In this document: positions 54,103 through 64,000 of the stretch, piece after piece
Layout of the letters: every line of letters starts with the position of its first letter
Position numbering within the stretch: position 1 is the stretch's first letter
Source: Microbacterium yannicii
GTDB lineage: Bacteria; Actinomycetota; Actinomycetes; Actinomycetales; Microbacteriaceae
Assembly (NCBI RefSeq): GCF_024055635.1
Contig: NZ_JAMXMB010000021.1
Location: 95,459-159,458 of the forward strand
DNA length: 64,000 bases
Direction of reading: 5' to 3'
Notes under the pieces: generated by a model
Seen by the model: only the letters and a program-made list of their open reading frames with translations
Told to the model about the DNA's origin: nothing
The model's database searches: none
Position numbers and translations under genes: made by a program

Positions 54103-55091
54103 GTCAGGTCGACCTTCTCGTCGGGGAACACCTTGCGCTGGATCCACGTGATCACCAGCACGATGGCCAGCAGCACTACAGCCATCGCCGAGGCGAGGCC
54201 CACCTGCCGGAAGGTGAACGCGGTCTGCAGCGTCTGGATCACGAAGGTGGCGGATCCGTTCGCGCCGCCGGTCATGATGAACGGGATCTCGAACACGCTG
54301 AGGCTGCCGGCGATCGCGAGGATGAACGACAGCCCGATCACGCGCCGGATGCCGGGGAAGATGATCGCCCAGAACTGCTGCCAGCGACTCGCGCCGTCGA
54401 GGTCCGCCGCTTCGTACAGCTCATGCGGGATCGACTGGATGGCGCCGAGGAAGAGCACGAAGTTCATGCCCGTGTACCGCCACACCGACGTGCCGGCCAA
54501 CGACCAGTTCACCACGTCCGGGTTGCCGAGCCACTGCGGCGGGTCGGCGACTCCGAACCAGCTCAGCACCGTGTCGAGCGTGCCGCCGGGCTGGAACAGG
54601 TAGAGGAACACGAACCCGATCGCGACGCCGTTGATGAGATACGGGAAGAACAGGATGCCGCGGAAGAGGTTCGAGAAGCGCGTCGAGAAGCTGAGGAGCG
54701 TGGCGAAGTACAAGGCGATCGCCATCTGCGCGAACGACGCGAAGAAGTAGTAGAGGCTCACGCCGAACACCGAGAAGATGCGCGGGTCGGTGAAGACCTG
54801 TACGTAGTTGTCGAGTCCGACGAAGTTCTTCTGGAGGTCGATGCCGTCCCAGTCGGTGACGCTGAAGTAGAAGAGGTTCAGCGCCGGCCAGTAGGTGAAC
54901 AGCAGCAGCAGCCCCACGGCTGCCGCCAGGAAGAACCAGGGAGTGAGGTGCTGCAGGATGCTGCGCCCCGCCGAGCCGCCCCGCCGGCGGTCGGTCCGGC
55001 GGGACGACCCGCCGAACCGCCGCGAGCGCGCGGGGACGGAGAGGACGGCAGGGGCATCCGCCGGTGCCGCACCCGGAGTTGCGATGGCCAT
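54099..55091 (-). CDS. Sugar ABC transporter permease (MalF/CUT1 type)
   Basis: The 330-residue protein has a polar, Arg-rich N-terminal tail of about 45 residues, six membrane helices (first near WFFLAAAVGLLLLFTYW), and the EAA loop EAADLDGASRWQQFWAI. It forms the membrane channel with the next gene. ATG at 55091 has GAGAGGA upstream and lies 19 bases after the binding-protein gene. Confidence 0.95.
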   Translation of the reverse strand: MAIATPGAAPADAPAVLSVPARSRRFGGSSRRTDRRRGGSAGRSILQHLTPWFFLAAAVGLLLLFTYWPALNLFYFSVTDWDGIDLQKNFVGLDNYVQVFTDPRIFSVFGVSLYYFFASFAQMAIALYFATLLSFSTRFSNLFRGILFFPYLINGVAIGFVFLYLFQPGGTLDTVLSWFGVADPPQWLGNPDVVNWSLAGTSVWRYTGMNFVLFLGAIQSIPHELYEAADLDGASRWQQFWAIIFPGIRRVIGLSFILAIAGSLSVFEIPFIMTGGANGSATFVIQTLQTAFTFRQVGLASAMAVVLLAIVLVITWIQRKVFPDEKVDLT

Positions 55092-55110
55092 GTCTCTGCC
55101 GTCCTCTCGC

Positions 55111-56427
55111 TCAGCCTGCGAGCTTCTCGACGGATGCGCCCCAGCGCTCGTTGAGCTCGGCGAAGTAGCTGTCCTTGTCGCCGTCGGCGGCGCCGCGCGC
55201 GATGTCGATCAGCTTCTGGCGGTAGATCGGGCCGTACAGATCGATCTGCGAGTCGCTGGAGACCTCGTTCAGCAGGCCCTCCTTGCCGGCCGGGGCCGGG
55301 TTGATCTCCATGAGCTCGACGCCTGCGGCCTCGAAGTCGGTCAGCGAGTCGGGGAGCGCGGCATCCTTCAGCGGAGACACCATCCCCTGCGCCTCGGTGT
55401 AGCCGGAGTCGGCGACGACCCACTGGATCCACGCCCACGCCGCGGCCTTGGCCTTGGAGTGCTTGCTCACGGCGAGGTTGTAGTCGCCGCCGATGACGGA
55501 GTACTGCGTGCCGTCGACGCTCGCGGGGAAGGTCATGAAGCCGATGTCGTCGGCCGAGCCGCCGTTGTCCTCGGCGGCAGCCTGCATCTGCGAGATGGCC
55601 CACGATCCCAGCGGCATGGTGGCGATCTTGCCCGTGCCGAGGTCGACCTTCGACTGCTCCCAGTTGGTCGTGAGCGGGTCGTCCTCCGTGAGACCGGCTG
55701 CGACGGTGTCGTAGAGCAGCCCGTCGATCGCGTAGATGTCGGTGCCCTCGGTCCACGGTGCCGGGTCCTCGGCCAGGGTGATCGGGGCATCGGCGTCGTG
55801 GGTGACCGCGCCGAGGCTGCCGAAGCTCTGCGTCAGCGGCCAGCCGTCCTTGTAGTTCGTGTACATCGGGATCGCGTCGGTGTTGTCGGCGACCTTCTGC
55901 AGTGCGTCGAGCCAGGCATCCTCGGTGGTCGGCAGCTCGGTGACCCCGGCCTCTTCGAAGACCTTCTTGTTGTAGACGATGCCGTTCGCGTTGCCGCCGA
56001 ACGCGATGCCGTACTGGGTGCCCTCGTAGCTCGCGGCAGGCAGGAAGCGGTAGGTGTCCTCGAAGTCGGCGGTGTCGCCCAGCGGCTCGAGGAACTGCTC
56101 GTACTGGTCGGGCTGGATTGCCGGGATGCCGATGACGTCGCCGTAGTTGGTCGTGCTCATGCGCGTCAGCATCTCGCCGGCGTAGTCGGTGATGCCCTCG
56201 AACGTGACCTTCACGTCGGGGTACTCCTTGTTGAACTCCTCGGCGTACTTGTCGAACGTGCCGTCTTCGACGAGGTCGGTGCGCCAGGTGACGACCTTGA
56301 TGTCGCCCTTCACGTCGCCGTCGATGGTGTTGTCCGCGTCGCCCGCGCCGCCGCCGGCCGCGCAGCCGCTGATCGCGACCGCCGCGGTGGCCAGCAGCGC
56401 GATGCCCGCGAGTGCTTTCTTCGCCAT
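55111..56427 (-). CDS. Oligosaccharide ABC transporter binding lipoprotein
   Basis: The 438-residue extracytoplasmic protein starts with a lipoprotein signal peptide with lipobox AISGC (C22 as acylated residue). The mature part is a family-1 solute-binding protein of the CUT1 class, with IKVVTWRTD, the hinge segment GIVYNKKVFEEAGV and MPLGSWAISQM. From its neighbours the ligand should be mannan- or galactomannan-derived oligosaccharides. It is the first gene of a six-gene minus-strand operon and has a good promoter and operator upstream. Confidence 0.95.
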   Translation of the reverse strand: MAKKALAGIALLATAAVAISGCAAGGGAGDADNTIDGDVKGDIKVVTWRTDLVEDGTFDKYAEEFNKEYPDVKVTFEGITDYAGEMLTRMSTTNYGDVIGIPAIQPDQYEQFLEPLGDTADFEDTYRFLPAASYEGTQYGIAFGGNANGIVYNKKVFEEAGVTELPTTEDAWLDALQKVADNTDAIPMYTNYKDGWPLTQSFGSLGAVTHDADAPITLAEDPAPWTEGTDIYAIDGLLYDTVAAGLTEDDPLTTNWEQSKVDLGTGKIATMPLGSWAISQMQAAAEDNGGSADDIGFMTFPASVDGTQYSVIGGDYNLAVSKHSKAKAAAWAWIQWVVADSGYTEAQGMVSPLKDAALPDSLTDFEAAGVELMEINPAPAGKEGLLNEVSSDSQIDLYGPIYRQKLIDIARGAADGDKDSYFAELNERWGASVEKLAG

Positions 56428-56504
56428 GTGATGTCTCCTTGTCAGGTTCGCCCTTGAACTGCCGGTGCGCGTCGTCGCACCGTTGCGTGGTTCGTCGCGC
56501 CGTC

Positions 56505-56534
56505 AGATTAGACACACTCGAAACGGTTCCGCAA
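56505..56534 (-). promoter_or_regulatory. Promoter and LacI-type operator of the mannan operon
   Basis: On the minus strand TTGCGG (56529-56534) and TAATCT (56505-56510) are 18 bases apart. The imperfect palindrome GAACCGTTTC (56520-56529), with a central CG as in LacI-family operators, fills the spacer next to the -35 box. A repressor bound there would block the binding-protein operon. A leader of about 70 bases follows. Confidence 0.6.
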
Positions 56535-56639
56535 CTGTTCGATGTCAGCGCTGTCTTGTCGTGTCCGATCGGGTGCAGCTCGATGGAAGGTGCCTTTTAT
56601 CAGCGCTTTTATTTGGACTTCAAGAGGATGCCGACAGAC

Positions 56640-56690
56640 AATGTCCATGGAATGTCCTACGTGGACATTGCCAGCGCCGACTGCTAGCGT
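56640..56690 (+). promoter_or_regulatory. Promoter and AATGTCC operator upstream of the LacI gene
   Basis: AATGTCC occurs at 56640-56646 and 56651-56657, 11 bases apart, and inverted as GGACATT at 56663-56669. The last two make a 19-bp perfect palindrome with a TACGT centre. It overlaps a -35 box TGGACA (56662-56667), 17 bases before a TAGCGT -10 box (56685-56690). Some regulator should therefore bind here and control the regulator/alpha-galactosidase unit; the site differs from the GAACCGTTTC site of the operon. Confidence 0.55.
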
Positions 56691-56713
56691 GAACTCCGGC
56701 AAGGAGGCTGGCG

Positions 56714-57736
56714 ATGACGGTTCAGCAGCGAGCGACGCTGGAAGACGTCGCCCGGCTCGCGGGAGTGAGCTCGAAGACCGTGTCGCGCGTGTTCACGCAC
56801 CGGGATCTCGTCGCACCCGACACGGTCGACCGCGTGCTCGTGGCGGCCAAACGCCTGCGCTTCCGTCCGAACCCGCTCGCGCGGAACCTGCGCCGCGGAG
56901 GGCCGACGAACACGATCGGGTTCATCATGGGCGAGCTGAGCAACCCGTTCTACTACAAGCTTGCCGCGGGCATCGAGCGGCAGCTGGCCGCCAACGGCTA
57001 CTCGCTCGTCGTGGCGACCACCGATGACACCGCCGAGGGCGAGGAGCGCGTCGCCGACGCTCTCCTCAGCCAGCGCCTGGGCGCGCTCCTGCTGATCCCG
57101 GTGGCCGACGACCAGTCGTACCTCGAAGGCGAGCGGCACCTGGGGACCCCGATCATCGCGATCGACCGTCCGGCGCGGAATCTCGTCGCCGACTCGATCG
57201 TGCTGGAGAACCACCGCGGCGTCTTCGAGGCCACCACGCGCCTGCTCGAACAAGGGCATCGGCGCATCGGCTACATCTGCAATCCGGCATCCGTCTACAC
57301 GCAGGCGGAGCGCCTGCGGGGCTATCGCGACGCGCTCGCCGCATACGGCGTCGCGGACTCGTCGAGGTGGGAGCGCCTGGCCGACGACCTCTCGATTCCG
57401 GCCGACGGCTTCATCGCCGACCTGCTCGATCAGGACGATGCGCCGACGGCCATCATCACCGGCAACAACCGCGTGACGGTCGCCGCACTCCGCGTCCTGC
57501 GTGATCGCCACGATGCCGACACCGCCCTGATCGGCTTCGACGACTTCGACACCGCCGACGTGCTCGGCGTGACCGTCATCAGCTACGACCCGCTGGCGCT
57601 CGGTCGCGCCGCCGCGACGCTCGCCATCGAGCGCATGCAGGACCCGGCCGGCTTCACCCGTCAGCTCGAGATGCCGACCTGGCTGGTGCCCCGCGGCACC
57701 GGCGAGCGCCCGCCTGCGGAAAGGACCCCTGCATGA
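56714..57736 (+). CDS. LacI family transcriptional regulator
   Basis: The 340-residue protein has an N-terminal helix-turn-helix (TLEDVARLAGVSSKTVSRVF, residues about 8-27), a hinge helix (NPLARNLRR) and a periplasmic-binding-type sensor domain. It is divergent from the mannan operon and probably represses it until a mannose- or galactose-containing oligosaccharide binds. A strong AAGGAGG is 6 bases before the ATG. It overlaps the alpha-galactosidase gene by 4 bases, so both are co-expressed. Confidence 0.95.
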   Translation: MTVQQRATLEDVARLAGVSSKTVSRVFTHRDLVAPDTVDRVLVAAKRLRFRPNPLARNLRRGGPTNTIGFIMGELSNPFYYKLAAGIERQLAANGYSLVVATTDDTAEGEERVADALLSQRLGALLLIPVADDQSYLEGERHLGTPIIAIDRPARNLVADSIVLENHRGVFEATTRLLEQGHRRIGYICNPASVYTQAERLRGYRDALAAYGVADSSRWERLADDLSIPADGFIADLLDQDDAPTAIITGNNRVTVAALRVLRDRHDADTALIGFDDFDTADVLGVTVISYDPLALGRAAATLAIERMQDPAGFTRQLEMPTWLVPRGTGERPPAERTPA

Positions 57737-59868
57737 CCTCCGGCTTCATCCGTCTCGAGCACGAGGGCGTCGGCCTCATCGTCGACGCTCGCGGTCCGGC
57801 TCTTCCGCGCGTGCTGCACTGGGGCGCACCCGTGGGACCGATCACGGATGCCGATGCCGAGGCGCTCGGCAGGGCGCTGAGCCGCCAGACCGCTCCGGGC
57901 ACCCTGGACGCCGCGTGGCAGCTCTCGCTCTCGCCCCAGGAGGGTGACGGGTGGACCGGCCGGCCGGGCATGCAGCTGCGCCGCGAGGGGGTGGTGCACC
58001 ACGCCCGTTGGCGCGTCGACGGTATCGACGCCGACGGCGCCGCGCTGACGGTGACGGCGCGGGATGCGGCATCCGCTCTCCGTCTGTCGATCACGATCGG
58101 CATCGAGGCGGGCGGGGTGGTGTGGGTGCAGCACGCTCTCGCCCACGACGGAGGGCCGGATGCCGCAGCAGTCGACGTGGACTGGCTCGAGGCGACGCTT
58201 CCCGTGCCGTCGACGACAGACACGCTCCTGACCTTCGACGGCCGGTGGACGCGCGAGAAGCGCCCCGTCGTGACTCCGATGCCGGCCGGGGCCACCGTGC
58301 GGCAGTCCCGACGTGGACGCCCCGGACATGACAGCCCCGTCGCGGCGATCGCCGCGATCGGCGCTCCCCGCTGGCAGGACGGCGCGCTGTGGGGCGTCCA
58401 CCTCGCCTGGTCGAGCGACCTCACGACGCGTGTCGACCGTGTCACGGACGCGGTGACCCTGATCGGCGCCGGAGAGCTCCTGCGCCCGGGCGAGATCAGG
58501 CTCGCTCCGGGTGACGAGTACCGCACGCCGCGGGCGGCGTTCGTGCACACGACCGCCGGGCTCGACGGCTTCGCGCAGCGCGTGCACACCTGGCTGCGGG
58601 GCAGGCCGCAGCATCCGTCCTCACCGCGCCCGCTCGTCCTCAACACCTGGGAGGCGGTGTACTTCGACCACGATCCGGCGCGGCTCGCCGCGCTCGCCGA
58701 GCGTGCCGCCGAGGTGGGGATCGAGCGTTTCGTGCTCGACGACGGATGGTTCCAGGGACGGCGGGACGATTCGACGAGCCTCGGCGACTGGACGGTCGAC
58801 CGGTCCGTGTGGCCCGACGGCCTCGCACCGCTGGCCGACCGCGTGCACGAGCTCGGCATGCAGTTCGGGCTGTGGTTCGAGCCCGAGATGGTCAGCCTCG
58901 ACTCCGACGTCGCCCGCGCGCACCCCGACTGGCTGCTGCACGATCCCGGCCATCTGGATCATGACGGCGCGCTGTCGTGGCGAGGGCAGTACGTCATGGA
59001 TCTGGCGAATCCGGATGCCGCGGCCCACGTCTTCGGCCAGATCGACGCGCTCGTGAGCGAGCTCGGCATCGACTTCATCAAGTGGGACCACAACCGCGAC
59101 CTCGTCGAGAGCGTGCACGCCGGGCGCCCGGGTGGGCATGCGCAGATGACCGCGGTGTATGCGCTTCTGGCTGCGCTGAAGGCGGCCCATCCATCGCTCG
59201 AGATCGAGTCGTGCTCCAGTGGCGGGGCGCGGACCGACCTCGGCATCCTCGGGGTCACCGACCGGGTCTGGGCGAGTGACTCCAACGACCCGGTCGAGCG
59301 GCAGGACATCCAGCGCTGGACGGGCCTGCTGCTGCCGCCCGAGCTCGTCGGCGCTCACGTCGGCCCGACGACCTCGCACTCCTCGGGTCGCACGACGGCG
59401 CTGTCGTATCGCATGGCGACGAGCCTCATGGGCTCGGCGGGCTTCGAATGGGACATCCTGTCGTGCGACGCCGACGAGACAGCGGCGATCACCGGCTTCG
59501 CCGCGCTCTACAAAGAGCTGCGGCCGATCGTCCACCGTGGGCGGGTGCTCCACCCCGAGCTGCGGGATCCGGCCTGGCGCGCGACGGCGTTCGTGGATTC
59601 GGCGGCGGCGGTCGTGGTGGTCGCCATTGTGGCGAGTCTCGAAGACGCGCGCGCCGAGCGGCTGCGCCTCCCGGGCCTCGACGCCGATCGGCGCTATCGC
59701 GTGCGTGTGCGTCGCGAGATCGGCCCCGCCGAGTACGGCTGGATCGCGCCGGAGTGGTTCACCGCGGGCGAGATCGAGCTGCCCGGCGCGCTCCTCGCCG
59801 AGGTCGGTCTGCAGCTGCCCACGCTGTGGCCGCTGCAGGCCTTCGTCCTGCACCTCGAGGCCCTCTGA
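57733..59868 (+). CDS. Alpha-galactosidase, glycoside hydrolase family 36
   Basis: The 711-residue enzyme removes alpha-1,6-galactose, as in galactomannan side chains. An N-terminal beta-sandwich domain precedes the TIM barrel with NTWEAVYFD, FVLDDGWF, the nucleophile Asp (D452) in FIKWDHNRD and the acid/base region WASDSNDP. There is no signal peptide, so action is intracellular. It shares the mRNA of the LacI gene (ATGA overlap). Raffinose-type sugars are possible substrates too, but beta-mannosidase and mannanase neighbours favour galactomannan. Confidence 0.95.
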   Translation: MTSGFIRLEHEGVGLIVDARGPALPRVLHWGAPVGPITDADAEALGRALSRQTAPGTLDAAWQLSLSPQEGDGWTGRPGMQLRREGVVHHARWRVDGIDADGAALTVTARDAASALRLSITIGIEAGGVVWVQHALAHDGGPDAAAVDVDWLEATLPVPSTTDTLLTFDGRWTREKRPVVTPMPAGATVRQSRRGRPGHDSPVAAIAAIGAPRWQDGALWGVHLAWSSDLTTRVDRVTDAVTLIGAGELLRPGEIRLAPGDEYRTPRAAFVHTTAGLDGFAQRVHTWLRGRPQHPSSPRPLVLNTWEAVYFDHDPARLAALAERAAEVGIERFVLDDGWFQGRRDDSTSLGDWTVDRSVWPDGLAPLADRVHELGMQFGLWFEPEMVSLDSDVARAHPDWLLHDPGHLDHDGALSWRGQYVMDLANPDAAAHVFGQIDALVSELGIDFIKWDHNRDLVESVHAGRPGGHAQMTAVYALLAALKAAHPSLEIESCSSGGARTDLGILGVTDRVWASDSNDPVERQDIQRWTGLLLPPELVGAHVGPTTSHSSGRTTALSYRMATSLMGSAGFEWDILSCDADETAAITGFAALYKELRPIVHRGRVLHPELRDPAWRATAFVDSAAAVVVVAIVASLEDARAERLRLPGLDADRRYRVRVRREIGPAEYGWIAPEWFTAGEIELPGALLAEVGLQLPTLWPLQAFVLHLEAL

Positions 59869-59892
59869 CTCGCGTTTCGTCTCGCAGGCTCG

Positions 59893-59938
59893 CTCAGCGA
59901 CCGGTCATGGGCTGTCCCGCTGATCGCTGAGTGACCGG
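59893..59938. repeat. Inverted repeat between convergent alpha-galactosidase and esterase genes
   Basis: CTCAGCGA (59893-59900) pairs with TCGCTGAG (59924-59931), and CCGGTCA (59901-59907) with TGACCGG (59932-59938); the two pairings exclude each other. It resembles the GCTCAGC/GGTCGCTGAG element at 36.1 kb and may act as a terminator for both genes. Confidence 0.5.
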
Positions 59939-59951
59939 ACGGAGCGGATCC

Positions 59952-60920
59952 TCAGACGAGGCCGCCGAGGAAGGCGGCCTGCTTCGGGAACTGGAAGGCC
60001 TGACCGCCTTCGTGGCCGTTGTGGGTGTAGACCTCGATCTGTCGCGTCGCCGGGTCGTGCCGATTGAAGGCCGCGTACACGGTGGACGGCGGGCAGATGG
60101 TGTCCATGAGGGCGACCGAGTACAGGGATGCGGCATCCGCGCGCTTCGCCATGTTCACGCCGTCGAAGTACGAAAGCGTCTCGAAGACGCGCTCGTCGGC
60201 GCCGCGGTGCACGGCGAGATACCGGACGACCTCCTGGTACGGGTCGTCGCCGGTGAGGCCGACGGCGCGCTCGAAGTGGCAGAGGAACGGCACGTCGGGC
60301 ATGACGGCCACCAGGCCGTCGGAGAGGCCCGCGGCGGCGATGGCGATGCCGCCGCCCTGGCTCGCGCCGCAGACCACCACGCGGTCGGCGTCGACCTGGG
60401 GGAGCGTGCGTACGGCGTCGACGGCACGCACCGCGTCCGTGAAGACGCGACGGTAGTAGTACGTCGCCGGATCCTCGATGCCGCGCGTCATGAAGCCCGA
60501 GGACGACGGGCCGGTGCCGTGCGGATCGAGCGTGTCGCCGCCCGAGCCCCACATCGAGCCCTGGCCGCGAGTGTCCATGAAGAGGTGGGCGTAGCCGGCG
60601 GCCGCCCAGCCGATGCGCTCGCCGGCAAGGCCGCGGCCGCCGCCGTATCCCTGGTACTCGACGACGGCCGGGAGAGGCCCGGTGGCGCCGGCGGGCAGGG
60701 TGAGCCATGCCTTGACCGGGTCGCCGGCGAAGCCGGGGAACGTCACGTCGAAGATGTCGACCAGCGTGTACGGCGTCTCGAGGCGTGTGACCTCGGGCGC
60801 GGCATCCCACTGTCGCGACGCCGCGATCGTGGCGTCCCAGAAGTCGTCGAAATCGGCGGGTTCGCGAACCTCGGGAGCGTACTCCGCGAGCTCGGCGGGG
60901 GAGAGGTCGAATCTCGGCAC
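59952..60920 (-). CDS. Acetyl (xylan/mannan) esterase, CE7 family
   Basis: The 322-residue alpha/beta hydrolase belongs to carbohydrate esterase family 7 (acetylxylan esterase / cephalosporin-C deacetylase). The triad is visible: Ser187 in GASQGG, Asp273 in LMDTICPP and His303 in NGHEGG; RGQG for the oxyanion site is present at about 118-121. No signal peptide, as usual in CE7, so it deacetylates imported oligosaccharides. Position next to mannan genes suggests removal of acetyl groups from acetylated (galacto)mannan. GTG start, -10 box 6 bases upstream, no ribosome binding site. Confidence 0.92.
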   Translation of the reverse strand: MPRFDLSPAELAEYAPEVREPADFDDFWDATIAASRQWDAAPEVTRLETPYTLVDIFDVTFPGFAGDPVKAWLTLPAGATGPLPAVVEYQGYGGGRGLAGERIGWAAAGYAHLFMDTRGQGSMWGSGGDTLDPHGTGPSSSGFMTRGIEDPATYYYRRVFTDAVRAVDAVRTLPQVDADRVVVCGASQGGGIAIAAAGLSDGLVAVMPDVPFLCHFERAVGLTGDDPYQEVVRYLAVHRGADERVFETLSYFDGVNMAKRADAASLYSVALMDTICPPSTVYAAFNRHDPATRQIEVYTHNGHEGGQAFQFPKQAAFLGGLV

Positions 60921-60926
60921 GGGCCT

Positions 60927-60932
60927 ACCCTA
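60927..60932 (-). promoter_or_regulatory. -10 box of the CE7 esterase gene (leaderless)
   Basis: TAGGGT on the minus strand ends 6 bases before the GTG at 60920. The esterase thus has its own promoter and is not part of the LacI-controlled units by this evidence. Confidence 0.55.
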
Positions 60933-60977
60933 GCGGCTCGCGTGCAAGCGTTTCGACGCCGTCCGAGAAGGCGACGA

Positions 60978-61039
60978 GGCCTCGATGGGGGAGGGGTATT
61001 CGAGGCCCCGCCGCCGGTCTCTGAGCGCCCGATGGGCGC
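60978..61039 (-). terminator. Candidate terminator hairpins after the GNAT gene
   Basis: GCGCCC/GGGCGC (61025-61030 with 61034-61039, loop GAT) and GGCCTCGA/TCGAGGCC (60978-60985 with 61000-61007) lie 40-100 bases past the GNAT stop. Either could end that transcript. Nothing else was seen in this gap. Confidence 0.45.
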
Positions 61040-61078
61040 ACTGCGAGGAAATCGATGGGGTGATCGGGCGGCTGTACG

Positions 61079-61531
61079 TCAGAGACGGATCTCGGCGATG
61101 ACCTCACCGTACTCGGTCTCGCCGACCGGTGTGAAGCCCACGCGCTCGAAGAACTGCTGCGGACCTCCCTCGCCGGCCTCATAGATCACGCAGACGTGGT
61201 CCATGCCGCGGTTGCGGGCCTCTTCGATGAGCCCCTTCACGGCGAAGCGCCCGACACCGCGGCCCTGGTCGTCGGCGTCGACATTGATGCGCCACAGCAC
61301 CGAGCGGAAGTGCTCCACCGGGTCGTCGGGGTCGAAGTTGCCGCTCACGAAGCCGACGACCTCCTCGCCGTCCAGCACGACGCGCTGCCACGTCGTCTGC
61401 GGGTTCACGACGGTGGCGGCGATGCCGTAGCTCACGGGGGAGAGGTACTCCTCCTGGCCGGGTTTCAGCGACATATTGTTGACCGCCACGATGGTCGCGG
61501 CGGACAGTTCGACGAGTCGCAGATCACCCAT
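61079..61531 (-). CDS. GNAT family N-acetyltransferase
   Basis: The 150-residue protein has the GNAT acetyl-CoA-binding motif in DADDQGRGVGRFAVKGL and the later FFERVGF segment. The N-terminal half resembles diamine/spermidine-type acetyltransferases, with a segment VVGFVSGNFD before the motif. No signal peptide. ATG at 61531 has a TAGCCT box 6 bases upstream. Substrate unknown; no functional link with the neighbours is evident. Confidence 0.9.
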   Translation of the reverse strand: MGDLRLVELSAATIVAVNNMSLKPGQEEYLSPVSYGIAATVVNPQTTWQRVVLDGEEVVGFVSGNFDPDDPVEHFRSVLWRINVDADDQGRGVGRFAVKGLIEEARNRGMDHVCVIYEAGEGGPQQFFERVGFTPVGETEYGEVIAEIRL

Positions 61532-61537
61532 GGGCCC

Positions 61538-61543
61538 AGGCTA
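61538..61543 (-). promoter_or_regulatory. -10 box of the GNAT gene (leaderless)
   Basis: TAGCCT on the minus strand ends 6 bases (GGGCCC) before the ATG. There is no ribosome binding site. Confidence 0.55.
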
Positions 61544-61669
61544 GCCCGGATGACGACATCCGGCATCGTGCGCGTCGCGGATTAACACGGTGTTCATACG
61601 CGGGCGTCCGCACGAACCGCGCATGCGACGCCGCGCCGGAATCGCGGAAACACGGCACCACGGCGGGCG

Positions 61670-61713
61670 GAGATCTCTCGACGTCGAGATATCTCGAGGG
61701 CTTGCGATAGGCT
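61670..61713 (+). promoter_or_regulatory. Promoter and multi-half-site operator of icd
   Basis: TCTCGA and its complement TCGAGA alternate at 61676-61681, 61684-61689 and 61692-61697 with 2-base gaps, making two overlapping palindromes (61676-61689 and 61685-61696). Another palindrome, GAGATCTC, is at 61670-61677. The set ends just before a -10 box TAGGCT (61708-61713) and covers the place of the -35 box. A repressor or activator that binds as a multimer is likely; I cannot name it. Confidence 0.6.
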
Positions 61714-61743
61714 GATGGCCGACCCGTGAGAAGGACGTGACTG

Positions 61744-63957
<2,214 letters not shown>

Positions 63958-63981
63958 GCCGCAGAGACCGATAAGAAGAGC

Positions 63982-64000
63982 GGATGCCCCGGGCCGGGGC
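63982..64000 (+). terminator. Start of the icd terminator, cut by the window end
   Basis: GGATGCCCCGGGCCGGGGC begins a hairpin 24 bases after the icd stop; the expected closing ATCC would lie just outside. The arm is the same GGATGCC as in three other terminators here. Confidence 0.65.

Overview
The window is chromosomal DNA from a very GC-rich actinobacterium. Base composition, gene content and small intergenic repeats all point to Microbacteriaceae, probably Microbacterium or a close relative; this is inferred from the sequence, with no database search. Coding density is high. Genes in transcription units overlap by the 4-bp ATGA or GTGA junction, and many single genes have a TAnnnT -10 box about 6 bases before the start codon, the layout of leaderless mRNAs.

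Layout. (1) 1-1.4 kb: end of sucC, then sucD and a strong hairpin terminator. (2) 1.6-34.3 kb: one giant gene, about 10,920 codons and half the window, for a secreted, wall-anchored surface protein. It has a signal peptide, a Pro-rich stalk, 13 near-identical units of 382-399 residues, further beta-repeat regions, acidic RTX-like repeats and a C-terminal LAATG sorting signal. (3) 34.6-37.8 kb: a small tautomerase, a Ddn-type (F420-dependent) reductase-like protein overlapping a SUMF1/FGE-like protein, and an NCS2 purine permease. (4) 37.9-44.2 kb: a DUF6350/PerM-like membrane protein, purN, purH, an Ada-AlkA alkylation-repair fusion and ogt. (5) 44.3-48.3 kb: a heterodimeric ABC exporter behind a long leader with a 26-codon upstream ORF. 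(6) 48.6-60.9 kb: a locus for acetylated (galacto)mannan oligosaccharides. It has a lipoprotein binding protein, two permeases, beta-mannosidase, GH113 mannanase-like enzyme and BadF-type kinase on the minus strand; a divergent LacI regulator with a GH36 alpha-galactosidase; and a CE7 esterase. (7) 61.1-64 kb: a GNAT acetyltransferase and monomeric isocitrate dehydrogenase.

Context. In mycobacteria sucC-sucD lie close to perM, purN and purH. Here the same genes flank the giant gene and four others, so about 36 kb of accessory DNA seems to sit in a conserved neighbourhood. The giant protein is the strongest candidate for something new. Its unit structure, cysteines that occur only in close pairs, RTX-like calcium-binding repeats in a sortase-type protein and LAATG anchor together suggest a very long disulfide- and Ca-stabilised beta-solenoid fibre on the cell surface.

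Other points for follow-up are the ABC-exporter leader peptide; three genes whose stop codon lies inside the first copy of a 3' direct repeat; terminator stems sharing a GGATGCC/GGCATCC arm; and an operator-like set of alternating half-sites upstream of icd. No tRNA, rRNA, CRISPR, transposase or phage gene was seen.
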